From Gemmatimonas sp. (GTDB lineage Bacteria > Krumholzibacteriota > Krumholzibacteriia > LZORAL124-64-63): DNA of 49,206 nucleotides. A program made the translations under genes and the position numbers. Positions 24,017 through 32,422 of the stretch are shown here, piece after piece; the stretch's first letter is position 1; every line of letters starts with the position of its first letter. The DNA lies in NCBI GenBank assembly GCA_013824755.1, contig PNOJ01000008.1, positions 1 to 49,206 of the forward strand, read 5' to 3'. Below the pieces are notes generated by a model. That model saw only the letters and a program-made list of their open reading frames with translations. It did no database searches and had not been told where the DNA came from.

Positions 24017-24604
24017 ATGCGTCGTTGCCTATTGGCTTGCCTGGTGGTCGTGGCGGCGGTCGCCGGCGCCGCGCCCGGCCGGGCCCAGATCGTGAACGGT
24101 TCCTTCGAGCCCGCCAGCCCGTTCGGGAGCTGGACCACCCTGCCCGGCGGCTCGACCGCGATCCCCGGCTGGACGACCATCGCCTCGGGCGTCGAGTGGT
24201 TCACCGGCTACGCCCTCGACGGGCTCTACTGCATCGACCTGGCCAACTACACCTCGTCCGACGGCGGCATCGAGCAGACGTTCCCCACCACGCCCGGCGA
24301 GGTCTACATCATCGAGTTCTTCCTCGGGACCCACCAGACGTCCGGCCGCGACGGCACGGCGGAGATCGTGGTCAGCGCCGACGGTGCGAGCCAGACCTTC
24401 ACGGCCGTGAACCACGCGGCGGCGATCGCGTGGGAGAGCGAGGCGTTCACGTTCACGGCCGACGACGCGAGCGCCACGCTGCGGTTCCGCTGCCTGCAGA
24501 ACGCCTACCTGCATTTCGCCTACCTGGATCGCGTGGGGGCGACGGCGTTGAGCACGCCGGCGGAGTCGCGATCCTGGAGCGGGGTCAAGACGCTCTATCG
24601 CTGA
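24017..24604 (+). CDS. Secreted choice-of-anchor C/DUF642-like protein with VKTLYR carboxy terminus
   Basis: A 195-residue protein with signal peptide CLLACLVVVAAVAGAAPGRAQ. The mature domain has IVNGSFEPAS at its start, GGSTAIPGWTTIASGVEWF, DGLYCIDLANYTSSDGGIEQTF and TPGEVYIIEFFLG. These are the hallmarks of the choice-of-anchor C (DUF642-like) beta-sandwich, a domain known from proteins whose C-terminal anchors differ between lineages (PEP-CTERM among them). Here the C-terminus is ESRSWSGVKTLYR, matching three other secreted proteins. Ligand unknown; the fold resembles carbohydrate-binding galactose-binding domains. The ATG was chosen because GAGGGAGA precedes it; the track ORF starts 24 codons too early. 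Confidence 0.85.
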   Translation: MRRCLLACLVVVAAVAGAAPGRAQIVNGSFEPASPFGSWTTLPGGSTAIPGWTTIASGVEWFTGYALDGLYCIDLANYTSSDGGIEQTFPTTPGEVYIIEFFLGTHQTSGRDGTAEIVVSADGASQTFTAVNHAAAIAWESEAFTFTADDASATLRFRCLQNAYLHFAYLDRVGATALSTPAESRSWSGVKTLYR

Positions 24605-24625
24605 CCCGCGGCATTCCCGGATCCC

Positions 24626-24660
24626 GGGGCCAGTCAGCCGAGGCTGGCCGGCCCCGTTTT
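24626..24660 (+). terminator. Rho-independent terminator after the DUF642-like gene
   Basis: GGGGCC pairs with GGCCCC and, past a 3x3 internal loop, CAGCC with GGCTG. The hairpin is followed by GTTTTC. Confidence 0.7.
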
Positions 24661-24807
24661 CATGTGACGGCCCTCCGCTTCCCGGTTCGCCGCCAGTCGT
24701 GCCCGCACACTGGTTCCACCGACGGCCCGGAGACGGATCCGAATGCTTGCGGTGGGGACCGATAAAGGCGTAAATCGTCGCTGGGTCCTACCAGCCTGAG
24801 AATCCGC

Positions 24808-24856
24808 TTGACCGATTCGCAGGGGATGGGGTACTTTGTTCGGACTGCGTACAAAG
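24808..24856 (+). promoter_or_regulatory. Promoter with overlapping inverted repeat (operator?) for symporter-hydrolase operon
   Basis: The 307-base gap before the symporter holds the preceding terminator and this site; I see nothing else in it. TTGACC-N18-TACTTT (24808-24837) is a reasonable sigma70 promoter. The inverted repeat CTTTGT-N11-ACAAAG (24834-24856) overlaps the -10 element and start point, the place expected for a repressor such as a sugar-responsive regulator. No regulator gene is adjacent. Confidence 0.4.
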
Positions 24857-24911
24857 ATCGGTTGACCGCAGCCGCCCTCCTCCAATCGGGAGAGATCTTC
24901 GAGATGATGAC

Positions 24912-26399
24912 ATGAGCGCCGCCACCCACAGCCGTACCGCGCCCGAGGATCGGATCAAGTTCTCCCACAAGCTGGCCTACGGCGCCGGCGCCTTCGTGAA
25001 CAACCTCCTGTCGGCGGCCATCGGCGGCATGATGATCATCCTGAACCTCGGGTTGCACATGGACCCGCGGATGGTCGGCTGGGTCAGCGCGCTGCCGCGC
25101 CTGGTCGACACGATCATCGATCCGATCATGGGCTACGTCTCGGACAACACGCGCTCGCGCTGGGGCCGACGCCGTCCTTTCATCTTCGTCGGCGCGATCC
25201 TGACGGCCGTGGTCTTCGCGCTGTTGTGGCAGCTGCCGCGCGGCGCCAGTCAGAACTTCTACTTCGTGTGGTTCCTGGTCGGGTCGGTCCTCTTCTACAT
25301 CTGCTACACGATCTTCGTCGCGCCGTGGGTCGCGCTGGGCTACGAGCTGACCCCCGACTACAACGAGCGCACGCGCCTGATGGGCACCCAGAACTTCATC
25401 GGGCAGTTCGCCTACGTGGTCTCGCCGTGGTTCCTGTGGATCATGAACGGCGGCAGATTCGGCGACCAGATCGCCGGCGCGGGCTGGCTGGCCATCGCGG
25501 TGGCGCTATGCACGGTGGCGTTGGGCGTGCTGCCGGCCGTCTTCCTGCGCGAGCGCATGGCCTCGCTGGCGACGACCGCGATCGCCGCGCACAAGGCCGA
25601 GGCCGCCGTGCGCACCGGCAACCCGATCGTGCGCAACGTCAGCGAGTTCTTGCGCGGCTTCGCCTCGACGATGTCCACGATCCCGTTCCTGAAGCTGTGC
25701 CTGGCCACGTTCCTGGTCTTCAACGGCTTCATCCTGATCTCGGCGTTTTCCAGCTACGTGATCATCTACTACGTGTCGGGTGGCGACCAGGTCCTGGGCG
25801 CGAAGTGGGTGGGCCTGTCCGGCACGGTGGGCGCTGTCGGCAGTTTCGGCGCGGTGGCCCTGGTGACCGTCCTGGCTACCCGCATCGGCAAGCGCCGCGC
25901 CTTCATGATCTCGACGGCCGTCTCGATGGTCGGGTACGCGCTCAAGTGGGTCTGCTTCAACCCGGCACACCCCTGGATGGTGCTGTTGCCGGCCCCGCTG
26001 CTCGCCTTCGGACTGGGCGGCCTGTTCACGCTGATGCCGTCGATGATCGCCGACGTCGTCGACGCCGACGAACTGAAGACCTACCAGCGGCGCGAGGGCA
26101 TGTTCAGCTCCGTCTTCTGGTTCACCGTGAAGCTGGGCCTGACCGCCGCTCTGGCCGGCGGCGGCTACCTGCTCAGCGCCACGGGGTTCGATGTGGCGCG
26201 GGGCGGCGCGCAGGGTCACCAGACCATCGTCCTGCTGCGCTTCTTCGACGCGGGCATCCCCGTCGTGACATCGGCGATCGCCATCTGGGCCGTGGCGACC
26301 TACCCCATCACGGAAGCCAGGGCCCTGTCCGTCCGCCAGGAACTCGAAAGCCGCCGCGGGCGGCCGGGGGCCGCCGCCCCCGCGGCCGGGGACTCGTGA
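24912..26399 (+). CDS. GPH-family (MFS_2) glycoside/pentoside/hexuronide:cation symporter
   Basis: A 495-residue, roughly 12-helix transporter. IKFSHKLAYGAGAFVNNLLS is the typical GPH N-terminus, VDTIIDPIMGYVSDNTRSRWGRRRPFI the diagnostic loop between helices 2 and 3, and LGYELTPDYNERTRLMGTQNFIG another family signature. A second-half motif, SMIADVVDADELKTYQRREGMFSS, is also typical. Such carriers import di- or oligosaccharides, glycosides or uronides with H+ or Na+. The stop overlaps the GTG start of a GH17-like hydrolase, so imported sugar and exported hydrolase likely belong to one beta-glucan utilisation unit. The exact substrate is inference. Confidence 0.93.
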   Translation: MSAATHSRTAPEDRIKFSHKLAYGAGAFVNNLLSAAIGGMMIILNLGLHMDPRMVGWVSALPRLVDTIIDPIMGYVSDNTRSRWGRRRPFIFVGAILTAVVFALLWQLPRGASQNFYFVWFLVGSVLFYICYTIFVAPWVALGYELTPDYNERTRLMGTQNFIGQFAYVVSPWFLWIMNGGRFGDQIAGAGWLAIAVALCTVALGVLPAVFLRERMASLATTAIAAHKAEAAVRTGNPIVRNVSEFLRGFASTMSTIPFLKLCLATFLVFNGFILISAFSSYVIIYYVSGGDQVLGAKWVGLSGTVGAVGSFGAVALVTVLATRIGKRRAFMISTAVSMVGYALKWVCFNPAHPWMVLLPAPLLAFGLGGLFTLMPSMIADVVDADELKTYQRREGMFSSVFWFTVKLGLTAALAGGGYLLSATGFDVARGGAQGHQTIVLLRFFDAGIPVVTSAIAIWAVATYPITEARALSVRQELESRRGRPGAAAPAAGDS

Positions 26400-27466
26400 G
26401 CCCCCCGGCGCCGACACCGCGCCGGCGGGTCACGGCGAGGGCGGCCGCGCGGCCGGGCCGCCGCACGTCGGTCCTGTGCGCAGCCCTGCTGGCCGCGATG
26501 CTGGTCGGAACCGCCGAAAGGAGCCGTGCCGTGCCGACTACCGATCGTTTCCCCCGCGAGGATCCCTTCCGGCCGCGCCCGTTCCCGTCGCCGGCGGAGA
26601 GTCGCTGGACCGGCGACGCCATCTGCTACGGCCCTCACCGCGACGGGCAGTCACCCGGGGGGGACGGCCCTTCCCCCGCGGAGATCGGCGAGGACCTCCG
26701 GTTGATGGGTCCCCGCTGGCGCCTGCTGCGGACCTACGGGGCGTCCGGGTTCGCCGAGACGCTCCTGGCCCTGATCCGCGAGCGGGGACTGGACATGCGG
26801 GTGATGCTGGGCGTGTGGATCGCGCCGGACGACACGTCGGCGAACCGGCACGAGGTCGAGGCGGCCGTGCGCCTGGCGGCCGTCTACCCCGAGCTCGTGG
26901 TCGCCGTCTGTGTCGGCAACGAGACCCAGGTTTCCTGGTCCGGCTACCGCTGCGCGCCGGAGCTCCTCCTGGGCTACCTGCGCGAAGTGCGCTCCCGCGT
27001 CACCGTCCCGGTGACGACGGCCGACGACATCAAGTACTGGGTCGAACCCGAGAGCCGCGCGGTGGCGGACGAGATCGATTTCATCACCTTGCACGCGCAT
27101 CCCCTGTGGAACGGCAAGCAGCTGGCGGAGGCTGCGGCGTGGTTGCACGAGCGGACGGCGGCGGTCGCGGCGCTCCATCCGGATCGCTCCGTCGTGATCG
27201 GTGAAACGGGCTGGGCCACCGCGGTTCATGTCGAGGGGGAGCAGGCCCGGCTGATCAAAGGTCGGACCGGCGAAACGGAGCAGAAGCGGTTCTATGACGA
27301 AGTCCGGGCCTGGGCCGAGAGCGCGCGGCGGACCGTGTTCTTCTTCGAGGCCTTCGACGAGAACTGGAAGGGCGGGCCGCACCCGGACGAGGTCGAGAAG
27401 CACTGGGGGCTGTTCCGAGCCGACAGGTCGCCGAAGGCGGCGGTGGCTCCGGGCGCCGACCGCTAA
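26396..27466 (+). CDS. Exported GH17-like glycosyl hydrolase
   Basis: A 356-residue protein. I take the GTG that overlaps the symporter stop (GTGA) as the start, which gives an arginine-rich n-region and a hydrophobic stretch, SVLCAALLAAMLVGTAERSRA. The catalytic part opens ICYGPHRDGQSPGG, continues RWRLLRTYGASGFAETLL, and presents the acid/base in VCVGNETQVSW and the nucleophile in VIGETGWATA. FFFEAFDENWK closes the barrel. This order fits clan GH-A family 17 beta-1,3-glucanases and glucosyltransferases. It probably acts in the periplasm or outside on a beta-glucan whose products the symporter imports. Its 3' end overlaps the convergent EamA gene by four bases. Confidence 0.82.
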   Translation: MSPPAPTPRRRVTARAAARPGRRTSVLCAALLAAMLVGTAERSRAVPTTDRFPREDPFRPRPFPSPAESRWTGDAICYGPHRDGQSPGGDGPSPAEIGEDLRLMGPRWRLLRTYGASGFAETLLALIRERGLDMRVMLGVWIAPDDTSANRHEVEAAVRLAAVYPELVVAVCVGNETQVSWSGYRCAPELLLGYLREVRSRVTVPVTTADDIKYWVEPESRAVADEIDFITLHAHPLWNGKQLAEAAAWLHERTAAVAALHPDRSVVIGETGWATAVHVEGEQARLIKGRTGETEQKRFYDEVRAWAESARRTVFFFEAFDENWKGGPHPDEVEKHWGLFRADRSPKAAVAPGADR

Positions 27467-28404
27467 CGACGGGGGCGGTGCTCGCCGTCGCGCGGCCGCC
27501 CGTCGCCGCCTGCGCCCGACGGTGCCCCGCACGCCAGCACCACCACCGCTCCCAGGATCATCACGCCCCCGACCATTCCCAGCGGCGCCAACCGCTCGCC
27601 CAGCACCAGCGCCGCCAACCCCACCGAGATCACCGGCTCGACCGTCGACAGCGTCGAGGCGCTGGTCGGTCCGATGCGCTCCAGCCCCGCCAGGAAGGTG
27701 ACGGTCGCCACGACCGTCGAGACCGCGGCGATGGCGGCGATCCAGCCCCAGCCGGCCGCCGTGGCCGGCCACTGCGGGCCGCGCGCCGCGACCAGGCCGG
27801 CGTAGACGACGGCGGTCGCCGCCAGGATCACCGCCGCGGCGGGGATCGGCGGCACGGATTTCAGCAGGTGGGTGCCGTAGATGATGTAGAGGGCGTAGAT
27901 CACCGCGGCACCGACGCCCAGGGCGATGCCGGTCGGCGTGCCGCCGCCGCTGAGCCCGATCGTCAGCACGGCGCCGGCCAGGGCCAGGCCCAGGGCGAGC
28001 GTCTTGCGGCGGGTGAGCCGCTCCTTCAGCACGACCACGGACAGGATCGCCACCAGCGCCGGGTAGAGGTAGAGCAGCAGCGAGACCAGGCCGGCCGAGG
28101 CGTGCTTCAGGGCGGTGAAGAAGCAGATGGACTGCCCGACGTAGCCGGCGGCGCCCATGGCGATCAGCCCCAGCAGCGTCCGGCCCCGCGGCCAGGGGAG
28201 GCGCCGCGCGGCCATCGCCGGCAGCATGATCGCCGTGGCGAACGTGAAGCGCAGCAGCAGCAGCGTGACCGGGTCCACGCCCGAGCGGTAGGCGAGGCGG
28301 CCGAAGATCGGCATGGCCCCGAACGAGAGGGCGGACAGGAGGATCAGGCCGAAGCCGGCGAGCCGGCGGCGGCGGTCGGCGCGGCCCGATCCTCCCTCGC
28401 GCAT
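27463..28404 (-). CDS. EamA/DMT-superfamily transporter
   Basis: A 313-residue, ten-helix drug/metabolite transporter with two EamA repeats: the first from LAGFGLILLSALSFGAMPIFGRLAYRSG to VVVLKERLTRRK, the second from GIALGVGAAVIYALYIIYG to LVLGERLAPLGMVGG. Each repeat ends in the typical (L/F)xERL segment. Substrates in the family range from amino acids to nucleosides and cannot be guessed here. The ATG overlaps the stop of the haem-barrel gene (ATGA), so it is co-transcribed with the two cytochrome-type genes, an association without an obvious reason. Residues after CGAPSG are a charged cytoplasmic tail. Confidence 0.9.
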   Translation of the reverse strand: MREGGSGRADRRRRLAGFGLILLSALSFGAMPIFGRLAYRSGVDPVTLLLLRFTFATAIMLPAMAARRLPWPRGRTLLGLIAMGAAGYVGQSICFFTALKHASAGLVSLLLYLYPALVAILSVVVLKERLTRRKTLALGLALAGAVLTIGLSGGGTPTGIALGVGAAVIYALYIIYGTHLLKSVPPIPAAAVILAATAVVYAGLVAARGPQWPATAAGWGWIAAIAAVSTVVATVTFLAGLERIGPTSASTLSTVEPVISVGLAALVLGERLAPLGMVGGVMILGAVVVLACGAPSGAGGDGRPRDGEHRPRR

Positions 28405-29597
28405 CAGAACGCGCTGATCAGGCCGACGCTCAGCCGCGCCTTGCCGGCCTCCACGTCGCGCCCCCCCTCGACCATCAGGCGCAGGTTGCGCTGGATCAGG
28501 CGGTTGGCCGTGAGCGAGACGGTCTCGCGGTCGGCGGCGGGGTCGTCGGACGCGATCTTGTTGTAAAGCGCCGACAGCGCCCAGCGGCCGTCCTGCCCCT
28601 GCGGGAAGTAGTGCGCCTCCAGGAAGCCGCCGCGCGTGCAGTGCGTGCCGCGGCCGTCGAAGAACGGGTCGTCGTCCTCGCGGTACAGGAACTGCGCGTT
28701 GAGCTGGGACTTCGCGCCGACGTCGAGCATCAGATCGGCGCCCAGGTAGTAGGTGTCGTTCTTCAGCCGCGTGCCGGCGTTGTCCTGGGACCGGCCGAAG
28801 TAGCCGAAGCCGCCCAGGCGCGCCGCGCCGGTCTGCCTGGCCAGGCGCAGGGCGAAGTTCTTGTACTTGTCGTTGTCGTGGTTCTTGAAGTCGGACACGT
28901 GCGCGTCCTCGGCGGCGCCGATGCCGTTGCCGTCCAGGATCATCGCCGTGAAGGCGACGTCGCCGGGCAGCGTGCGCAGGAACATCAGGCCGCGGTCGTA
29001 GGTGAGGTCGACGGGGGACTCGCCGACCTTGGTCTTGTAGATCAGGTAGTCGAAGCGTTCGAGGCGCAGCTCGCGCTTGAAGAGCGGGTCGCAGACCTGG
29101 AACTGTCCGAAGACGAGGTCGAAGCCGCTGCCGGCGGCGTCGTTGAGCTGCAGGTAGGCGTCCTCGAGGCCGACGAGCTCGCCGCGCTCCATCAGGAAGT
29201 AGAAGTAGTAGGACGCCGTGGGTCCGAGCGGCCCTCCGGAGAGGATCTTCCAGGCCCAGGGCCACTCGAGGTCGATCTCGGCGTCGGCGCCCTCCTTGTA
29301 CGAGACGTAGCCCTCCAGGCGCGCGGCCAGCGGCAGATCGCGCGGCAGGTGCAGCAGGGGATCGCCCACGTCGTACACGGCGCGCACCGGCTCCTGGCCC
29401 TCCTCCATGCGGAAGCCGCGGCCGGCGAACTCCTCGCCGAAGGGCTTCAGGCGGGGGAAGGGCGCGTGGCAGGTGGTGCAGGAGACCTGGTACTTGCGGG
29501 CGAAGGCCGGGGCGGCGCCCGCCTCGTTCACGTCCATCAGCAGCGCGACGCACGACAGCGCCGCCAGCGCGGCCAGGGTCAGGATTCTGCGGTTCAT
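28404..29597 (-). CDS. Outer-membrane beta-barrel with N-terminal c-type haem site
   Basis: A 397-residue exported protein (signal peptide LAALAALSCVALLMDVNEAGAA). Its mature N-terminus carries one haem-binding motif, VSCTTCHAPFPRLKPFGEEF. About 330 residues of alternating, aromatic-rich beta strands follow, such as TASYYFYFLMERGELVGLEDAYLQL, TYYLGADLMLDVGAKSQLNAQFLY and ALYNKIASDD. It terminates GLISAF with a C-terminal Phe typical of outer-membrane barrels. The architecture suggests a porin with its own haem, an electron-conducting or cytochrome-docking barrel. It lies 19 bases after a pentaheme cytochrome gene, its likely redox partner. GGGAG precedes the ATG. Confidence 0.85.
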   Translation of the reverse strand: MNRRILTLAALAALSCVALLMDVNEAGAAPAFARKYQVSCTTCHAPFPRLKPFGEEFAGRGFRMEEGQEPVRAVYDVGDPLLHLPRDLPLAARLEGYVSYKEGADAEIDLEWPWAWKILSGGPLGPTASYYFYFLMERGELVGLEDAYLQLNDAAGSGFDLVFGQFQVCDPLFKRELRLERFDYLIYKTKVGESPVDLTYDRGLMFLRTLPGDVAFTAMILDGNGIGAAEDAHVSDFKNHDNDKYKNFALRLARQTGAARLGGFGYFGRSQDNAGTRLKNDTYYLGADLMLDVGAKSQLNAQFLYREDDDPFFDGRGTHCTRGGFLEAHYFPQGQDGRWALSALYNKIASDDPAADRETVSLTANRLIQRNLRLMVEGGRDVEAGKARLSVGLISAF

Positions 29598-29616
29598 GTC
29601 GGACTCCCTTGCGCGG

Positions 29617-30975
29617 TCAGAGGACCTCGAACGTGGTGACGTGGGTGTTGATCTGCACGGGCTCGGATTCCTCGCGCGGCACGTTCATGTATTCGGCCAC
29701 CGAGGAGACCAGGCGCGAGTACCAGACCTCGGCCTTCACGGTCATCGGCCCCGGCGCCGCGTCCTGCGGCAGCTTCCAGGTGAAGGTCTCGTTCACCGCG
29801 GCCAGCGGCGCCAGCCGGTAGTCCGGCCCGAACGAGGCCGTGTTCCACTGCGCGATGGTCATGCGGCCCTGGGGGTCGAGGTAGGGCAGGCGGAAGATGC
29901 GGTCGCCCGCCGGCACCTCGCCGTCCCGCTTCAGTCCCGGGAAGCCGGCCAGGCCCTTGATGTCGCCGATGTCCTGGTAGGCCAGCGCGGTCGCCGAGGC
30001 GATCGTCATCTCCTCGCCCGCGAAACCCTTCGCGTCGACGGGCAGGTGCCAGGTGCGGCCCGCGGCGTCGGTGGCGGTCACGTGCAGCCAGAGCACGCGC
30101 TCCTCGGCCGACCCCGACGGCACCTTGTGGCCGGCCTTCGCGTTGACCAGGGTCGCGGTCAGCCGCACGCTGTCGCCGGGCTCGGCTTCGCGGGACTCGG
30201 GGTGGATGCGCACTTCGATCACGCCGGCTAGCTTGCCGTTGTCGTGGGCGCCGTGGAAGAGGTGCTGGCGCACGTCGGGCAGCGGTTCGCCCATCGTCGC
30301 GCTGCGCCCGGCCGCCGGGGGCATGTGGCAGTCCTGGCAGACGATGCCGGCCCTGCCGTGCGGGCCTTCCTGCCACTCCAGGTGCGTGCTCTTGACCCAC
30401 AGGCCCCAGGGGTCCTGCTCGTTGTGGCAGGTGCCGCAGAACTCGGCGGTGCGCAGGAACGGGTTCTCGACGGTGTCGTGGTGCGGGCTGACCCGGCCCG
30501 CCCGCGGCCCCTGCTTGACCCGGCCCGGCTCGCTGATCCAGTTGAAGTTGAAGGGCGTGTCGCCCTCGAAGCCCGTGATCGTGTGGCAGAGGTCGCACGA
30601 CACGCTCTCGTTGGCGCGCGAGCCGGCCTCGGGGTGCGGCGGCGGCACGTCGCCGGCCAGGAACGCGACGGGCGCGTGGCAGCCGTTGCAGCCGGCCTTC
30701 ACGCCGGCGACCTTCGGCTCCTTCTCGGCGTGCGGCACCGCGAGGCCGAAGTACTCGATGGCGTCCCAGTGGTGCGTGTAGGCCTGCGACATCATCGCCT
30801 GCTCGTGCTGGCGGGCGATGTCGACGTGGCACGTGGCGCAGGCCTGCGGGCGCTCGTAGTCGTCGTAACTGCGCGTGCCGAGCGCGGCGTCGCCGGCGGG
30901 CGTCGCCGCGAAGGCCGCGACGGCGAGCAGCAACAGCGCCGGGCACAGCGCCGCGAACCGATGTGGAAATCGCAT
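29617..30975 (-). CDS. Exported pentaheme c-type cytochrome
   Basis: A 452-residue protein with a signal peptide (FAALCPALLLLAVAAFA). Five C-x-x-C-H motifs are visible in the first half: CATCH, CNGCH, CDLCH, CGTCH and CQDCH. Spaced histidines (HEQAMM, HHWDAIEY, HLEWQEGPHG, HLFHGAHD) may be distal ligands. The C-terminal half is beta-rich (GDSVRLTATLVNAKAGHKVPSG, RVLWLHVTATDAAGRTW), like the second domain of cytochrome c554/multihaem oxidoreductase relatives. It probably transfers electrons in the periplasm or at the surface; substrate unknown. I chose the ATG preceded by GGAGGTCAAG, 37 codons inside the track ORF. Confidence 0.9.
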   Translation of the reverse strand: MRFPHRFAALCPALLLLAVAAFAATPAGDAALGTRSYDDYERPQACATCHVDIARQHEQAMMSQAYTHHWDAIEYFGLAVPHAEKEPKVAGVKAGCNGCHAPVAFLAGDVPPPHPEAGSRANESVSCDLCHTITGFEGDTPFNFNWISEPGRVKQGPRAGRVSPHHDTVENPFLRTAEFCGTCHNEQDPWGLWVKSTHLEWQEGPHGRAGIVCQDCHMPPAAGRSATMGEPLPDVRQHLFHGAHDNGKLAGVIEVRIHPESREAEPGDSVRLTATLVNAKAGHKVPSGSAEERVLWLHVTATDAAGRTWHLPVDAKGFAGEEMTIASATALAYQDIGDIKGLAGFPGLKRDGEVPAGDRIFRLPYLDPQGRMTIAQWNTASFGPDYRLAPLAAVNETFTWKLPQDAAPGPMTVKAEVWYSRLVSSVAEYMNVPREESEPVQINTHVTTFEVL

Positions 30976-31035
30976 CTTGACCTCCGGATCGATGTCGGCG
31001 GGCGGAGCCGTGGACCTTGGCGAGGTTGCCAGTCG

Positions 31036-31064
31036 AGGGTAGGCCCGCGTCGATCGGGCGTCAA
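31036..31064 (-). promoter_or_regulatory. Putative promoter for the cytochrome operon
   Basis: On the minus strand TTGACG and TACCCT are 17 bases apart, about 60 bases before the cytochrome ATG. Confidence 0.5.
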
Positions 31065-31116
31065 GCGGATGAAACGGCGATTTCAACGGCCGGCGCCGGC
31101 CGGCCGGACGGCGACG

Positions 31117-32247
31117 TCAGGCTCTTGCCTGCAGGAACCGGCGGCACGCCGTCACGATCCTGCCGGTGGCCAGGCCGTCGCCGTAGGGGTTGATCGCGCG
31201 GGCCATCGCGGCGTGGGCCGCGGGGTCGGCCAGCAGGCGCGTCGCCTCGGCGACCAGCAGCTCCTCGTCGGTGCCGACCAGCTTCACGGTGCCGGCCGAC
31301 ACGGCCTCGGGCCGCTCGGTCGTCGCGCGCATCACCAGCACCGGTTTGCCGAGGCTCGGCGCCTCCTCCTGCACGCCGCCCGAGTCGGTCAGGATCAGCG
31401 TGGCGCGGTCCATCAGCCGCACGAAGGGCAGGTAGGGCAGGGGCGCGATGAGGTGGACGTTGTCCAGGCCGCCGAGCAGCTCGTTCACCGGCGCCTGGAC
31501 GTGCGGGTTCAGGTGCACGGGGTAGACGAAGGCGTGGCCGGGGAAGCCGCGCGCCAGGCGGGCGATGCCGCGGCAGACGGCGCGGAAGCCTTCGCCGAAG
31601 TTCTCGCGGCGGTGGCCGGTGATCAGCACCAGCGGCCGCGCGCCGTCGACCAGGTCCGCCGGCAGGCCGGGCACTTCCGGCGGCGAGGCCAGCACGCGCC
31701 CGCGGGCGATCAGCAGCGCGTCGATGACGGTGTTGCCGGTGACGTGCACACGGGCGCCGGGGACGCCCTCGCCCAGCAGGTTGTCGCGGGAGGTGGTGGT
31801 CGGCGCGAAGTGCAGGTCGGCGAGCCGCGTCGTGAGCAGGCGGTTGGCCTCCTCCGGGAACGGCGCGCGCAGGTCGCCGGTGCGCAGGCCGGCCTCGACG
31901 TGCCCCACCGGGATGCCGCGGTAGAAGGCGGCCAGGGCGGCGCAGAAGACCGTGGTGGTATCGCCCTGAACCAGGACCAGGTCGGGCTGCGCCCGCTGCA
32001 GGTAGCCGTCGACGGCCGCCACGGCACGCGAGGTCAGGCCGGCCAGCGTCTGGTCGGGGCGCATCAGGTCCAGGTCGTCGTCCGGGACGATGCCGAAGAT
32101 GGCCAGCACCTGGTCGAGCATCTCGCGGTGCTGGGCCGTGACGCAGACGTGGGGTTCGAGGTCCGGCTCGGCGCGCAGGGCCAGGACGAGCGGGGCCAGC
32201 TTGATGGCCTCGGGACGGGTGCCGAAGATGAGCGATACGCGGGACAT
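31117..32247 (-). CDS. wecB: UDP-N-acetylglucosamine 2-epimerase (non-hydrolysing)
   Basis: A 376-residue GT-B fold enzyme. VSLIFGTRPEAIKLAPLV is the defining N-terminus, QGDTTTVFCAALAAFYRGIPVGHVEAGLRTGDLRAPFPEE contains the catalytic acidic residues, LITGHRRENFGEGF binds the UDP moiety, and LTDSGGVQEEAPSLGKPVLVMR is the C-terminal signature. It interconverts UDP-GlcNAc and UDP-ManNAc, supplying ManNAc for surface polysaccharides. It may serve the exopolysaccharide operon elsewhere in the window, though they are about 9 kb apart. The ATG was chosen because GGAGG lies four bases before it and the family sequence starts there. A GC palindrome (31088-31101) follows the stop and might be a weak terminator. 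Confidence 0.96.
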   Translation of the reverse strand: MSRVSLIFGTRPEAIKLAPLVLALRAEPDLEPHVCVTAQHREMLDQVLAIFGIVPDDDLDLMRPDQTLAGLTSRAVAAVDGYLQRAQPDLVLVQGDTTTVFCAALAAFYRGIPVGHVEAGLRTGDLRAPFPEEANRLLTTRLADLHFAPTTTSRDNLLGEGVPGARVHVTGNTVIDALLIARGRVLASPPEVPGLPADLVDGARPLVLITGHRRENFGEGFRAVCRGIARLARGFPGHAFVYPVHLNPHVQAPVNELLGGLDNVHLIAPLPYLPFVRLMDRATLILTDSGGVQEEAPSLGKPVLVMRATTERPEAVSAGTVKLVGTDEELLVAEATRLLADPAAHAAMARAINPYGDGLATGRIVTACRRFLQARA

Positions 32248-32292
32248 GCCGCCTCCGTGCCTGGCGCGGTGCGTGAGGACGCTCGGCGCGTG

Positions 32293-32321
32293 TTGATTTT
32301 CGTGCGGAGCGCCCTTACAAT
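32293..32321 (+). promoter_or_regulatory. Sigma70-type promoter for alaS
   Basis: TTGATT-N17-TACAAT is the best promoter match I found in the window. It lies about 100 bases upstream of the alaS start. Confidence 0.65.
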
Positions 32322-32422
32322 AGCCGCCCGAGCCTATCCCGAATAGCAGGAATGAGCATGGATCGTGCCCGTGCGGCGGCCGTCCGCGCCCCGGCCCGGT
32401 CGTGGACCCGGAAGGAAAACCT

